Source: Gammaproteobacteria bacterium
Lineage (GTDB): Bacteria > Pseudomonadota > Gammaproteobacteria > Pseudomonadales > JAUIET01
Direction of reading: 5' to 3'
Length of the DNA: 54,065 nucleotides
Assembly (NCBI GenBank): GCA_030431775.1
Contig: JAUIHW010000027.1
Coordinates: forward strand, 1-54,065
Shown: positions 24,868 to 33,953 of the stretch, piece after piece
How positions within the stretch are numbered: position 1 is the first letter of the stretch
Layout: each line of letters starts with the position of its first letter
Translations under genes and position numbers: made by a program
Notes under the pieces: model-generated
Databases searched by the model: none
What the model saw: only the letters and a program-made list of their open reading frames with translations
What the model was told of the DNA's origin: nothing

Positions 24868-24900
24868 ATCTGTAGAATGTAGCTGCAGAGTGGACCAGCT

Positions 24901-25353
24901 TCACAACCAGCGCCGAACCCGCTGGCGGTAGGCCTGCCACTCTTTGGTGAACAGTTTCTCCATAGCCCGCTCTTCGGGTTTTATTTGAAGTTCGTTCATG
25001 AACGCCACAAATCCGCCCACCACCAACAGGTTTAGCGGGTTGCCCAGAGCGGTGGCACCCCCCAACAACAGCAACAACATGCCCAGATACATTGGGTTGC
25101 GACTTATGCTGAACACGCCGGAGGTGACCAGGCTGGTGGCCGATCCCGGATTCAGCGGGTTTACCGTAGTGCTTGCTGTGCGAAACTGCAGCACAGCCAG
25201 CGCAGCAAGCATAAGTCCGGCGAACACCAGTAGCAATGCCAGAACGGCTGCTAACACAGGGTTCAGGAATTGCACTGGGTAGGCCAGGTCCAGCAGCCAC
25301 ATCACCGCGCCGGACAGTAGCGTGACAATTATTGGTGGTATGTTGGTTTGCAC
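24901..25353 (-). CDS. Isoprenylcysteine methyltransferase-family membrane protein
   Basis: The GTG at 25353 is chosen because GGAG lies eight bases before it; an in-frame GTG at 25380 lacks such a site. The product is 150 residues with three to four transmembrane helices. Family motifs are SGVFSISRNPMYLGMLLLLLGG and the C-terminal EERAMEKLFTKEWQAYRQRVRRWL, which match the ICMT/PEMT-type SAM-binding end. Bacterial members methylate lipids or small molecules, or are uncharacterised; the substrate is unknown. Confidence 0.8.
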   Translation of the reverse strand: MQTNIPPIIVTLLSGAVMWLLDLAYPVQFLNPVLAAVLALLLVFAGLMLAALAVLQFRTASTTVNPLNPGSATSLVTSGVFSISRNPMYLGMLLLLLGGATALGNPLNLLVVGGFVAFMNELQIKPEERAMEKLFTKEWQAYRQRVRRWL

Positions 25354-25443
25354 CGCAATTACTCCATTCTCACAAAGCACAAGGACTACTCAACTGCGAT
25401 AAACTTACCGTCTGGACCATAGACCAGGAGCAAGGAGAAAGCG

Positions 25444-25842
25444 ATGAACGGTAGTTCATTGGAAAAATTCCCCGTACATCTCGGCCTGGGCAGCACCGCT
25501 GAACAGGAACCCGAATTCACCGGCGACCTGAGCTGGTACCAGGGCTATACGCAACGCCACGCCATGGATGGCGCCGAAGGCCGACTGGTGGCGATGCATA
25601 GTTTCACCAAGCCGTGGGATATGTGGGAAATGCATCCTGCCGGTGCGGAAGTAGTGATTTGCATTGCTGGCTCCATCATCCTGCTGCAGGAAACTGAGCC
25701 GGGTGAAAACAAAGTGGTTCATTTGAGTGCCGGCGATTACGCAATCAACCCGCCCGGGGTGTGGCATACAGCGGATATTGCTGAATCGGCGACGGCGTTG
25801 TTTATTACGGCCGGGCTTGGGACGGAGCATAGGGCTCGTTAG
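25444..25842 (+). CDS. Cupin-domain protein
   Basis: The 132-residue single cupin has motif-like segments WEMHPAGAEVVICIAG and INPPGVWHTADI, with His residues (WEMHP, VWHTA) and Glu as possible metal ligands. AGGAG precedes the ATG by six bases. Enzymes, sensors and storage proteins share this fold, so no role is given. It stands alone, followed by 128 bases with no visible gene. Confidence 0.7.
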   Translation: MNGSSLEKFPVHLGLGSTAEQEPEFTGDLSWYQGYTQRHAMDGAEGRLVAMHSFTKPWDMWEMHPAGAEVVICIAGSIILLQETEPGENKVVHLSAGDYAINPPGVWHTADIAESATALFITAGLGTEHRAR

Positions 25843-25970
25843 CGTCAGCTCTGCCGCCTTCCATTTAATAGCGTTGCTTTACCAAGGTGCATTGCCAGCA
25901 GCACAATGGTCACGCGATGCCGCGGCTAATATATAGGTGCGGCAGAAGATAATACCGGACCCGGCCACCA

Positions 25971-27035
25971 TTATGCCATCAGGGCAGACTGGCCGATTGT
26001 CATGCCACTCCCCGAGCTGATGATCAGCACTTTATCGTTCTTTCTTGGTGGATACAAACTAAACAACGCAGGGATGGTGGCGCTCGCGATGTTCCCGGTA
26101 GTATCGACGATGCAAGGCGCTTTTTCTTTGGCCACTCCCGTGATGCGGCAAACCTGTCGATGCACTTTAGTACCAACTTGGTGGCTCATAAGGCAGTCGA
26201 CATCTTCTGGGCGCCATGACAAGGAAGAGTAAGTCTCTTCGATTGAGTTTGCGTGGAAAGCCAGTGTTTCCTCACAAATTTCCTGCATGTGCATTTCGCC
26301 ATAGATTTCGTCATTTGCGGCTTTGGAGTAAAAGCACAAATCTGCATATTGTCCTGCGCTTTCGAATTTGAACCGCTGGAATCCGCTGCGGTCTTCCGAA
26401 CGCTGTACAATCATCGCTCCGCCCGCATCACCTGCAGTAAGCCCTCCTAACAGAAACTTAAGTTCTTCATGACTTAGATCAGGCTTGCAGAGTTGTCTCA
26501 AAATCGATTTACTCGCGCGAGAACCGACCTCTCCGGTGCAAACCAGACAGACACGCGCGGTACCCGAAGCGATAAACGCGTCGGCAACGCTAATACCGTT
26601 CATAAATCCATGACATGCATTCGTCAAATCAAAGCAGGTGGCTTTCCCTGCCCCCAGTTCAAACTGAACACGGTGGGCGGTTGCCGGCTCTTGCCAGTCT
26701 CTTTCAATGCCACAAAACAGGATGCAGTCGATGTCCTGAGGGTTAATCCCCGCTTTTTGGATGGCATCCCTGCTTGCTGCAATTGCCAAGTCCGATGGTA
26801 GGGTATCGTCGCTAGCCCAACGTCTTTCCTTTATGCCGACCAGGGCGGATAAGTAGCGTGGCGACAGTCCAAATCGTGACTCGGATCTGAACTCGTTCAT
26901 CAGGTCTTCTGACAGAACAATTTGATCTGGTAGGTAATGCCCTACGCCAGTGATTCTTGAGACTCCAAGCTGTTGCATAGTGTTAGGTAGCCAGTTGACT
27001 GTGTTTTGTAGGTCTTTCCGCTTGTCCCACATCAA
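25971..27035 (-). CDS. Beta-ketoacyl-ACP synthase III-like condensing enzyme
   Basis: The product is 354 residues from TTG 27035 (ATG at 27032) or 335 from ATG 26978; the latter gives the usual KASIII beginning (ITGVGHYLPDQ), and no start has a clear ribosome site. The thiolase-fold triad is present: Cys in LTNACHGFMNG, His in LMSHQVG and Asn in TTGNIASATIP. KASIII enzymes condense acyl-CoA with malonyl-ACP or another acyl group. There is no other fatty-acid, polyketide or olefin (oleBCD) gene nearby, so the acyl substrate and product are unknown. The flanks and the gene look somewhat more AT-rich than the neighbours, which may point to acquisition. Confidence 0.85.
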   Translation of the reverse strand: MMWDKRKDLQNTVNWLPNTMQQLGVSRITGVGHYLPDQIVLSEDLMNEFRSESRFGLSPRYLSALVGIKERRWASDDTLPSDLAIAASRDAIQKAGINPQDIDCILFCGIERDWQEPATAHRVQFELGAGKATCFDLTNACHGFMNGISVADAFIASGTARVCLVCTGEVGSRASKSILRQLCKPDLSHEELKFLLGGLTAGDAGGAMIVQRSEDRSGFQRFKFESAGQYADLCFYSKAANDEIYGEMHMQEICEETLAFHANSIEETYSSLSWRPEDVDCLMSHQVGTKVHRQVCRITGVAKEKAPCIVDTTGNIASATIPALFSLYPPRKNDKVLIISSGSGMTIGQSALMA

Positions 27036-27193
27036 TTTGAACGGTGATGGGGGTAAATTAAGAATAGACGGTAATCTCAGATACCCGGTAAAAACTTACA
27101 GTGAAGCCGGCAAAATTCTGTGAAAATTTCACCGAATCTGAGTTTTTGCTGCCAGGGTGGAGCATCTTAGGTTAATTGTTAGTCAATGGCGTG

Positions 27194-27220
27194 CCGCTGG
27201 CCTGGTGTCTCGGCCAGCGG
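27194..27220. other. Perfect 9-bp inverted repeat between KASIII and nitroreductase genes
   Basis: CCGCTGGCC and GGCCAGCGG flank a nine-base loop. No T tract follows on either strand, so it is a hairpin or operator rather than a standard terminator. It lies 14 bases beyond the stop of the minus-strand nitroreductase gene. Confidence 0.5.
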
Positions 27221-27233
27221 AGAAGAATGTGTC

Positions 27234-27812
27234 TCAAACCAATTTCCAAATTTCCTCAAGAGCCTTGCGAGGCGAAGGCACTTCGCGCTCCTGATACTTC
27301 CCCGGTAACTGGCTTTTATCACCGAGCTTACCGATGGCGAATCCACAGATCACGCTGTCTTGCTCTGAGTTCAGTTCGAAGGCTCTCATTACAGCGTCGA
27401 AGTGAATACCGGCCATGCCGTGGCAGTGGTAGCCCAACGCGTGGGCTTGCAGATTCAGTGCCATCCATGCGGCGCCGCTGTCGAAGCGGGCGTGCGGGTT
27501 TGGCTGGTTGTTTTTGGCAAAATTCTGCTTGGCGATGAGAAAGCCCAATAGGCTGGCATTTTTGGCCCAGACCTGGTTCATATCCATTAACAGCCCCAGG
27601 AAACGGTCAAAGCTGTCAGCGCTAGAAGTAATAAAACGCCAGGGTTGTTCATTGAAACAGGAAGGCGCCCAGCGTGCCGCGTCGAACAGAATTCGCTGTT
27701 CAGCTTCGGGTATAACGCAGGGCGTAAAAGCGCGTGGTGACCAGCGCTGAGGGAACATATCGGCCACGCCGGGCTCTGGCTTGCGTTGGCTGTAATCCAC
27801 GGTGTTGTCCAT
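27234..27812 (-). CDS. Nitroreductase-family flavoprotein
   Basis: The 192 residues show the compact nitroreductase fold: RWSPRAFTP (FMN phosphate binding), DAARWAPSCFNEQPWRFI, then GAAWMALNLQAHALGYHCHGM and a C-terminal basic tail. These enzymes bind FMN and use NAD(P)H to reduce nitro groups, quinones or enones. The physiological substrate is not readable. Transcribed alone. Confidence 0.85.
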   Translation of the reverse strand: MDNTVDYSQRKPEPGVADMFPQRWSPRAFTPCVIPEAEQRILFDAARWAPSCFNEQPWRFITSSADSFDRFLGLLMDMNQVWAKNASLLGFLIAKQNFAKNNQPNPHARFDSGAAWMALNLQAHALGYHCHGMAGIHFDAVMRAFELNSEQDSVICGFAIGKLGDKSQLPGKYQEREVPSPRKALEEIWKLV

Positions 27813-28055
27813 TGAAGTTTCCTAGGGTTGCGCGACTGAAGCGAGATTCTATCCTGTTTAGTCAGCAACTGCTGGGCTGGTTAAAAGATGAGCATGCGGT
27901 ATTTTTTTTGCGACGAACGGTGGCATAACGCCAGATTTGAACCATACTTACTCCAAGTCTCTAACGGAAATAATAACTAGAGCATTCAGGAAGAGTGCGT
28001 AATACCTGAAACAATATCGTATCAACCGCTTAGCCGACAACCGCGCCAGGGACCA

Positions 28056-29825
28056 ATGCTGAAACAAACGGTGCAAATATTGAGTCTGGCCGGTGTATTA
28101 GTAAGCGGGTCAACGGGTGCGATCAGTCTGGGCGCTGCCAAGTTTGAATCGTATTTGAACGAGCCGCTCAATGTCACTATTCAGGTTGCTAACCCGCACC
28201 AGCTGAATGCACAACAGGTGATTGTTCGTCCGGCCAATTCGGATGAGCTGCAACGGTTGGGATTGGATGATGATCAGATTGTCAGCAAGTTACAGGTTTC
28301 AATTGAAGCCACGAACAGCGAACAACTTCGTGTTCGGGTTTGGTCGTCGCAGGTTTTATCCGATCCAAACGCTCGTTTTGTTCTTTTCTATCGCTGGCCT
28401 ACGGGTACGGTATTGCAAAAGTACACCCTCTTGGTTCCTGACCTGCCAAAGCAGCAGGAGCAAACAATAACAAGCGGTATGCTGGAAAGCGTTCAGGGAG
28501 ATATGGAAATGCTGGAAGTAGAATGGACTCGTAGTGACAGCGCATCTGAGCCAGGAAAAGTCTGGGATGTTGATACTTCGGCAGCAGGTAGGTCGCAGTG
28601 GACCGTTGAGCCAGGGCAAAGCCTGTCCGAGATTGCTATTCATCTGCGCCCAGCCAATACGGTCAGCGTTGAGCAGATGATGGTGGCAATCATCAAAAAA
28701 AACACGGCTGCATTTGCTCAAAACGAAGGTACCCAGTTGGAGCCGGGGACCGTTCTGGACGTACCCGATCTCTCCGAAATCAAGCGGGTTGACAAGCAGG
28801 CCGCCAGTCGTGAGCTGGAGCGCCGCTCGGAGTTGTGGAATAAGTTGGCTATGAAAGAAGATTCGATAAAAGAACCGGTGCAGTCGCCAGTGCTTGCCCC
28901 AGGTTTTCTACGTCTTGGCCTCGCGCCCACCGTTGAGGAGGAAACCCAGGGCACAAACAGCATCGCGGTGCTGGACCTTCAGGAACGCCTGGATAACGCT
29001 CTTGCGCGGCTGAAAGATGCCAATGACGTGATCAGCAATTCAATGAATGACATTGAGCGGTTGAACGGTCTGGTGGAAGAATTGCAGAAAACTATCGCTC
29101 AGAAAAGCGCCCAGTTGACCAAGTTGCAGTTTCAGGTAGCGGCCAATGATGCGAGTCGACTGATTGCTCAGGAAACGGCCGAGCAGGCATCCCTACAGGA
29201 ACCCGAACCATCGACGTTGTCGGAGCCGCTGCAGTCAAGTCGAGGCTTTTGGGGCACACTGGCGGCGGCGCTTAGTGCGGTGTTTGCAGTATTGACCTTT
29301 GCACGCTGGCGACGTCGCAAATCGGAGAGTGAATATTCTGAGCCTGATCAACTCGCCCTGGATAGAAACGACAAACGTTTGCAGGGGGTAGCCGAGAATG
29401 ACCCTGCCGACGATCTGCCGCTAAGCCAGCGGCAGTTGCTGGAGGCAATCGCTGCGGATGACGCGCTGCCTGAGGAGCTCGCTGCGTCGGAATACGATGA
29501 ATCAGCACCGCCGGCATGGACCCCGTCGCCCGGCCCTGCCGAGGCTGTGGCCAGTCCTCTGAAAGCCACGAAGAGCGGCATTGCAAGTGAAGCGATGCCT
29601 ACAGTTATTGATAAACACACCAAGCCAAAACGTAACAAGGAAAATAAAACCATGGAAGATCTGGGAATGATTACTGAAGTTGAAGCGACTCCACTGGAAT
29701 TGGTACAGGCTTATATAGAGCTGGACGACCCGGAAGGGGCGCGTCGCATGCTGGAAGAGTTACTGGCAGAAGGCGACAGCCGAGAGAAAGCGCGCGCTAA
29801 GGAACTGCTTGCCGAGCTGAGCTAA
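28056..29825 (+). CDS. FimV-like inner-membrane/peptidoglycan-binding protein, short form
   Basis: The 589-residue protein has the FimV order: N-terminal signal and LGAAKFESYLNEPLNVTI domain, a LysM-like segment (about residues 180-235, QWTVEPGQSLSEIAIHLRP), a coiled coil (about 305-355), one transmembrane helix (about 395-412), an acidic/Pro-rich linker and the C-terminal FimV domain with AYIELDDPEGARRMLEELL. FimV organises the cell pole, type IV pili and type II secretion. This copy is well below the usual 900 or so residues because the cytoplasmic acidic part is short. A second, longer FimV may exist elsewhere. Its stop overlaps the convergent monooxygenase stop. Confidence 0.82.
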   Translation: MLKQTVQILSLAGVLVSGSTGAISLGAAKFESYLNEPLNVTIQVANPHQLNAQQVIVRPANSDELQRLGLDDDQIVSKLQVSIEATNSEQLRVRVWSSQVLSDPNARFVLFYRWPTGTVLQKYTLLVPDLPKQQEQTITSGMLESVQGDMEMLEVEWTRSDSASEPGKVWDVDTSAAGRSQWTVEPGQSLSEIAIHLRPANTVSVEQMMVAIIKKNTAAFAQNEGTQLEPGTVLDVPDLSEIKRVDKQAASRELERRSELWNKLAMKEDSIKEPVQSPVLAPGFLRLGLAPTVEEETQGTNSIAVLDLQERLDNALARLKDANDVISNSMNDIERLNGLVEELQKTIAQKSAQLTKLQFQVAANDASRLIAQETAEQASLQEPEPSTLSEPLQSSRGFWGTLAAALSAVFAVLTFARWRRRKSESEYSEPDQLALDRNDKRLQGVAENDPADDLPLSQRQLLEAIAADDALPEELAASEYDESAPPAWTPSPGPAEAVASPLKATKSGIASEAMPTVIDKHTKPKRNKENKTMEDLGMITEVEATPLELVQAYIELDDPEGARRMLEELLAEGDSREKARAKELLAELS

Positions 29826-30811
29826 ACCAGACCTTCCTCGCGCAGCGCGGGCAGAACTTTGTCCGCGAAGGTTTCCAGGTTTTGCCAGGCCAGCTCGGGA
29901 TGTATGCCGCCACAAAGAGGATGTGTTAGCAGAGTCAGGTCCGGATTCTGAATACAGAAGTCGACCAGGCTCTGAGGGGTATACATGCGGTACTGAGGGC
30001 TGTCACGCAGTTCATCAATCGAAGTGTGGTGCGCGTAAGGGCTTGGTACGTCCGCTTCTTCGGCCCAGCGGGCATAGCTGTTACTTTCGTGGAGCAAATG
30101 TGGTGCAATTTTTTGCCAATAGGCATCGGCGTCGTCTGCCACGAAAAATACCGAGGTCGCTGTTTTGGGCATGGGCCCCGGATCTGGCTTGTCTAATTGC
30201 TGCAGCTCATCGCGATAAACGTCAAAAAACTCCAGTCTGGACGGAATGAAATAGTCCGCGTAGCGCGCTGCCCGGCGCGCGGCAGCACCGGAACTACCGC
30301 CCATGAACAACATGGGACGAGGTTCGCTGTGCGGTGTTGGGGTTACACGGATATTTTTTCCGTGGTACTGGAATTCCTGCCCGGACCAGGCTTGTGTCAA
30401 TGTTGTAATGATGGCTTCCATATAAGCTTTGCGCTGGCCCAGGTCCGACCCCAGCATCTCGAATTCCGTCTGTCGGTAGCCCGCACTCAGAATGGGAATA
30501 ACCCGTCCCCCGCTGATTATGTCCAACACGCTCAGGTCTTCGGCCAGTTTGATCGGGTTGTGCAGAGGCGCGATCAAGGCTGAAATCATGATCATAATGC
30601 GCTCAGTGCGCGCGGCCACGGCGCTGGCCAGTATTAATGGGGAGGGGCAGTAATTGTCTTCAGTGCCATGGTGCTCGGATAAGTGCACCTGGCTAAAGCC
30701 GTTGTTTTCGCCCCAGGCACATTGTTCGACAGCCGCTGAATAAAGCTCCCGCTTGCCAGCCGTACAAAATTCCGGCTGGCGCATGTCAAATCTTAGAGCA
30801 AAGTCAACCAT
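29822..30811 (-). CDS. LLM-class flavin-dependent oxidoreductase (luciferase-like)
   Basis: The ATG at 30811 is chosen over a TTG at 30820; the product is 329 residues. The luciferase-like TIM barrel shows FSQVHLSEHHG near the start, ISALIAPLHNPIKLAEDLSVLDIISGGRVIPILSAGY-type central strands (a very common LLM signature) and PMLFMGGSSGAAARRAARYADYF for flavin binding. These enzymes use FMNH2 or F420 to oxidise small molecules, sulfonates or aldehydes; the substrate is unknown. The 3' end overlaps the FimV-like gene by 3 bases. Confidence 0.86.
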   Translation of the reverse strand: MVDFALRFDMRQPEFCTAGKRELYSAAVEQCAWGENNGFSQVHLSEHHGTEDNYCPSPLILASAVAARTERIMIMISALIAPLHNPIKLAEDLSVLDIISGGRVIPILSAGYRQTEFEMLGSDLGQRKAYMEAIITTLTQAWSGQEFQYHGKNIRVTPTPHSEPRPMLFMGGSSGAAARRAARYADYFIPSRLEFFDVYRDELQQLDKPDPGPMPKTATSVFFVADDADAYWQKIAPHLLHESNSYARWAEEADVPSPYAHHTSIDELRDSPQYRMYTPQSLVDFCIQNPDLTLLTHPLCGGIHPELAWQNLETFADKVLPALREEGLV

Positions 30812-30934
30812 ATCTTTCAATTTATTGTTCTGGATCAGAATTGTACCAATACCTTCTGCGGAGGGCTATTGCAGCGGCTCCAGGAAAGGATACACTTAGC
30901 TTATTAGCCGCATTTTTTGAAACTGGGGGCCAGC

Positions 30935-32575
30935 ATGGTAGGCATTTTTGGGGGGGTACAGTCTCGCCTTGATAAGCTTGAAGATGAGATGAATACGGCC
31001 ACCAGTTATGCCGAATGGGAGGAGCTGGCTCGGGAGCATGACCGCTTGAGCGGCGCGGAAGACTGGCGGCATAACCCAAAGTCCACTCTGTACGATTATC
31101 GCAATATTAGTCAGCGTTTGGAAAATCTGCGGCAGTTGCGCAAGGCAGGAGACGACCACGCGCTACTGTTCACCCTGAATGAAGGGATACACGGCAATAT
31201 GGGAGGCATGGGGAACCGTAATCTGCATGCACACGCCAAGTGCGGTACCAAGTTTCTCATTGAGAATTACATAGAGGAAATAGCCGATAGCCTTCAGTAT
31301 CTGTCGCCTCACGATTTTCCGTCTATACCCCTGGCTGATCGCATTGAGTTTTATGAACGTGCCAGCCATTGCTACGGGCGTTCAGCATTGATGTTGAGCG
31401 GTGGCGGTACCCTTGGCTACTTCCATCTAGGGGTTGTGAAAGCGCTGATTGAGCACCAGATGATGCCTGCGGTCATTTCCGGCTCGAGTGCGGGCTCCTT
31501 TGTCGCAGCCATTGTCGGTACCCGCACTGACAAGGAATATCTGAAGTTGTTTGATGACGACATGGTGGCGCTGGCTCTGTCGGAAAATAACAGTGAGCTG
31601 GAGCTGGGTTTCGGCAAAAAAGACATTGATATGGAGATGGTCAAGGAGGGCATGGCCCGGCTTATCCCCGACCTGACTTTTGAGCAGGCCTATCGTAAGA
31701 CAGGGCGCAGCATCAATATTTCGGTATCCCCATCCGAACCGCGTCAGACCTCACGTTTGCTGAATCATATTGCTTCACCCAATGTGACGGTGCGTTCGGC
31801 GGTTCTGGCAAGCACGGCCTTGCCTGGTGTATTTCCACCCGTGCGCTTGGAAGCGCGTAATGCAAAAGGTAAAACGCAGGCATACCTGCCATCACGCCGT
31901 TGGATCGATGGCTCGTTTTCCCAGGATTTGCCGGCCAAACGCTTGGCGCGAATGTACGGTGTAAACCACTTTGTGGTCAGCCAGGTCATGCCGGTTATTG
32001 GTATGGAAAAGAAACGCAGGTCTTTTATCAGCCAGTTGTTTGTGGATACCTCGGTGACGGTGTCCAAACAGATTGTGCGTGGCTCACTGGATTTCCTGCA
32101 AAGTAACGCCCGTCTCGGGCCAAATACTGCAACCGCGATGAATGCAATCAATGCCTTTTTAGATCAGAGTTTCACAGGCGATATCAATATTTTTCCAGGT
32201 TTTGGAATTTTGAGTGCCGGTAAAATTCTTAAGGCACTGTCCAAAGAAGAAGTGGCTGATATCATACTTGCCGGTGAACGGGCGACGTGGCCGAAGCTCA
32301 GTGCAGTGGATACCACCACAAAAATTGGCCGCACGCTGGATAGAATCATGCTGCAGTTCGAGTTGGAGCACGTGCATTGGCTGCGTACCGGCTCAGACGC
32401 TGGCAAACCGTCAGGGTCACGATCTAAGAAGGCGCCTTCGCGCGGCGTACGTAGTAAAAAAGCATTAAAAGAAAAGCCCAAAAAGCGAGCGGTCGCAAAG
32501 ACCAGTGCGCGACGCACACCACAAGCGTCACGAGTTTCCCGCAACGGATCAGGGTCGCAACCGAAGAGTGCCTGA
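30935..32575 (+). CDS. Patatin-like lipase with DUF3336-type N-terminus and basic tail
   Basis: The ATG at 30935 is preferred to an upstream TTG; the product is 546 residues. An N-terminal helical region (about 1-140) resembles DUF3336 found in triacylglycerol lipases of the Tgl/SDP1 type. The patatin domain follows, with oxyanion motif GGGTLG (from residue 156), nucleophile Ser185 in GSSAG and Asp325 in the WIDGS dyad motif. The last 60 residues are rich in Lys, Arg, Ser and Ala, a nucleic-acid- or membrane-binding type of tail. Such enzymes release fatty acids from lipids. The stop overlaps the next gene start, so they are linked. Confidence 0.85.
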   Translation: MVGIFGGVQSRLDKLEDEMNTATSYAEWEELAREHDRLSGAEDWRHNPKSTLYDYRNISQRLENLRQLRKAGDDHALLFTLNEGIHGNMGGMGNRNLHAHAKCGTKFLIENYIEEIADSLQYLSPHDFPSIPLADRIEFYERASHCYGRSALMLSGGGTLGYFHLGVVKALIEHQMMPAVISGSSAGSFVAAIVGTRTDKEYLKLFDDDMVALALSENNSELELGFGKKDIDMEMVKEGMARLIPDLTFEQAYRKTGRSINISVSPSEPRQTSRLLNHIASPNVTVRSAVLASTALPGVFPPVRLEARNAKGKTQAYLPSRRWIDGSFSQDLPAKRLARMYGVNHFVVSQVMPVIGMEKKRRSFISQLFVDTSVTVSKQIVRGSLDFLQSNARLGPNTATAMNAINAFLDQSFTGDINIFPGFGILSAGKILKALSKEEVADIILAGERATWPKLSAVDTTTKIGRTLDRIMLQFELEHVHWLRTGSDAGKPSGSRSKKAPSRGVRSKKALKEKPKKRAVAKTSARRTPQASRVSRNGSGSQPKSA

Positions 32576-33860
32576 CGTTTTACTTTTGCTGCGTCGGTTT
32601 CTGCTCGCTTGGACGTCGGTATTTCTTCTGCAAAGCCAATTTTTGCTGGCTTCTGCAGAGCCGCTTTCCGCCGAGCAGTTACGCACTGAGTTTAATCGGC
32701 GCCTGTTAGAAGGACAGATGCTGGTGCAGCTTGAAACCCAAGGGCAACCAGAGAGCCCTAAGTTTCTTGCCGCTTGGCAAGACAATACACACCATCGTAA
32801 CCAGATTATCCGTCTGCGTTTGCACCGGGATGAGCTGCGCGTGGAACAGCTGCGCAATCGCGATAAAGGTTTCCGTTTGCTGGCCAGTACTGAATACGGA
32901 GACTTCACAGCGGCCGTTTGGGTAGAGCATGATGCTGGACGCAGCCGCTTTGCCCAGGCATTGAACTTCAGCGCTCAGCTTGAGCAATTCAGCCGGCGGC
33001 TACCTGGAGCCCTGGCGGTTGGCGCTTTGCAGGACGGAGATGTGGTGTTTAGCCGTGGCTATGGTGAGCGAACAGGTACCCGTGAACCCATTCATGCCAA
33101 AACGGTTTTTCCATTGCTGGATGCCAGTCAGGCTGTGGCCGGTGTACTGGCGCTGCGGCTCGAGCAGCAGCAAGTCACAACGGCCGGTGTGCCTTTTAAT
33201 GTGTCATTGAACTGGAACACCAGAGATTTATTGCCGAGTATGCCCGCGAGACACACGCATCGGCCACTGGACTTACTGGCTCATACGGCTTGTCTGCGAG
33301 AACCCAACAGAGGGCACCAACATTCGAAATTGGGAGAGGGTCTGTTCGGTACCGCCCGCTATCTTTGGGACCAGCCTTTACGGCCCGCCTGCGTGCCCGG
33401 TGTTCTGAGTTTTTACACGCCAGAGGGCTTTGTATTGCTGGGCGCTTTTCTGGAGGCGGGGCTGGGTAAGCCGGTTGGTGACATTCTGCGTCAAGAGTTG
33501 AGCGAACCATTCAATCTGCCTGGCCTGACGGCAATGCCTGATGCAGTGAATCCGCTGGGACTCGATCTGCAGGCAAGTGTTGATGATCTAAGCCGCATGC
33601 TCGCCCTGATATTTAATGGAGAATTGTTGGGAAGGGCAAGGTGGCGCCGTTTGTGGAATCCTGCGAATGAGCACAATGACTATGTTCACGGTTGGCGAGT
33701 ACAGGGAGCGCTGCGAGCGCAACAGGCCGATACTCCGTCGGGCTCAGTACGGTTGCTGGTTCACCCAACGAAGCGTAATGCCTTGCTTGTACTCTCCCAA
33801 CAGAGCGCCAAACCGGCTGAGTTGGATGCGCTGGCTATGGAACTGCTGACGCAGTTGTAA
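32568..33860 (+). CDS. Exported beta-lactamase-fold protein lacking the SxxK motif
   Basis: The GTG at 32568 overlaps the patatin stop and starts a signal-like segment (VPDVLLLLRR then a hydrophobic run to LLASA); the protein is 430 residues. Spacing and residues resemble the serine beta-lactamase/PBP family: VFSRGYGERTG, then FPLLDASQAVAGVLAL where SxxK enzymes have the nucleophile, DLLAHTACL, then FYTPEGFVLLGAFLEAGLGKP and LGLDLQASVDDLSRML. The S-x-x-K motif is Ser187-Gln-Ala-Val, so the general-base Lys is missing, and the YxN motif reads Tyr-Thr-Pro. It is probably not catalytic by the usual route. The role is unknown; as a neighbour of a lipase it may bind lipids or cell wall. Confidence 0.6.
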   Translation: MPDVLLLLRRFLLAWTSVFLLQSQFLLASAEPLSAEQLRTEFNRRLLEGQMLVQLETQGQPESPKFLAAWQDNTHHRNQIIRLRLHRDELRVEQLRNRDKGFRLLASTEYGDFTAAVWVEHDAGRSRFAQALNFSAQLEQFSRRLPGALAVGALQDGDVVFSRGYGERTGTREPIHAKTVFPLLDASQAVAGVLALRLEQQQVTTAGVPFNVSLNWNTRDLLPSMPARHTHRPLDLLAHTACLREPNRGHQHSKLGEGLFGTARYLWDQPLRPACVPGVLSFYTPEGFVLLGAFLEAGLGKPVGDILRQELSEPFNLPGLTAMPDAVNPLGLDLQASVDDLSRMLALIFNGELLGRARWRRLWNPANEHNDYVHGWRVQGALRAQQADTPSGSVRLLVHPTKRNALLVLSQQSAKPAELDALAMELLTQL

Positions 33861-33953
33861 GCTGCTGTGATCTGACGCACGGTAGTTATGTGAACTGAGT
33901 CACTTGCAGGATGGCGTTTTCAGTTCATCCAACTACGATTAACGGTAAAGCCA

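Noticed and set aside
27194-27220. Inverted repeat as terminator of the nitroreductase gene
   Set aside because: No T tract follows the stem on the minus strand.
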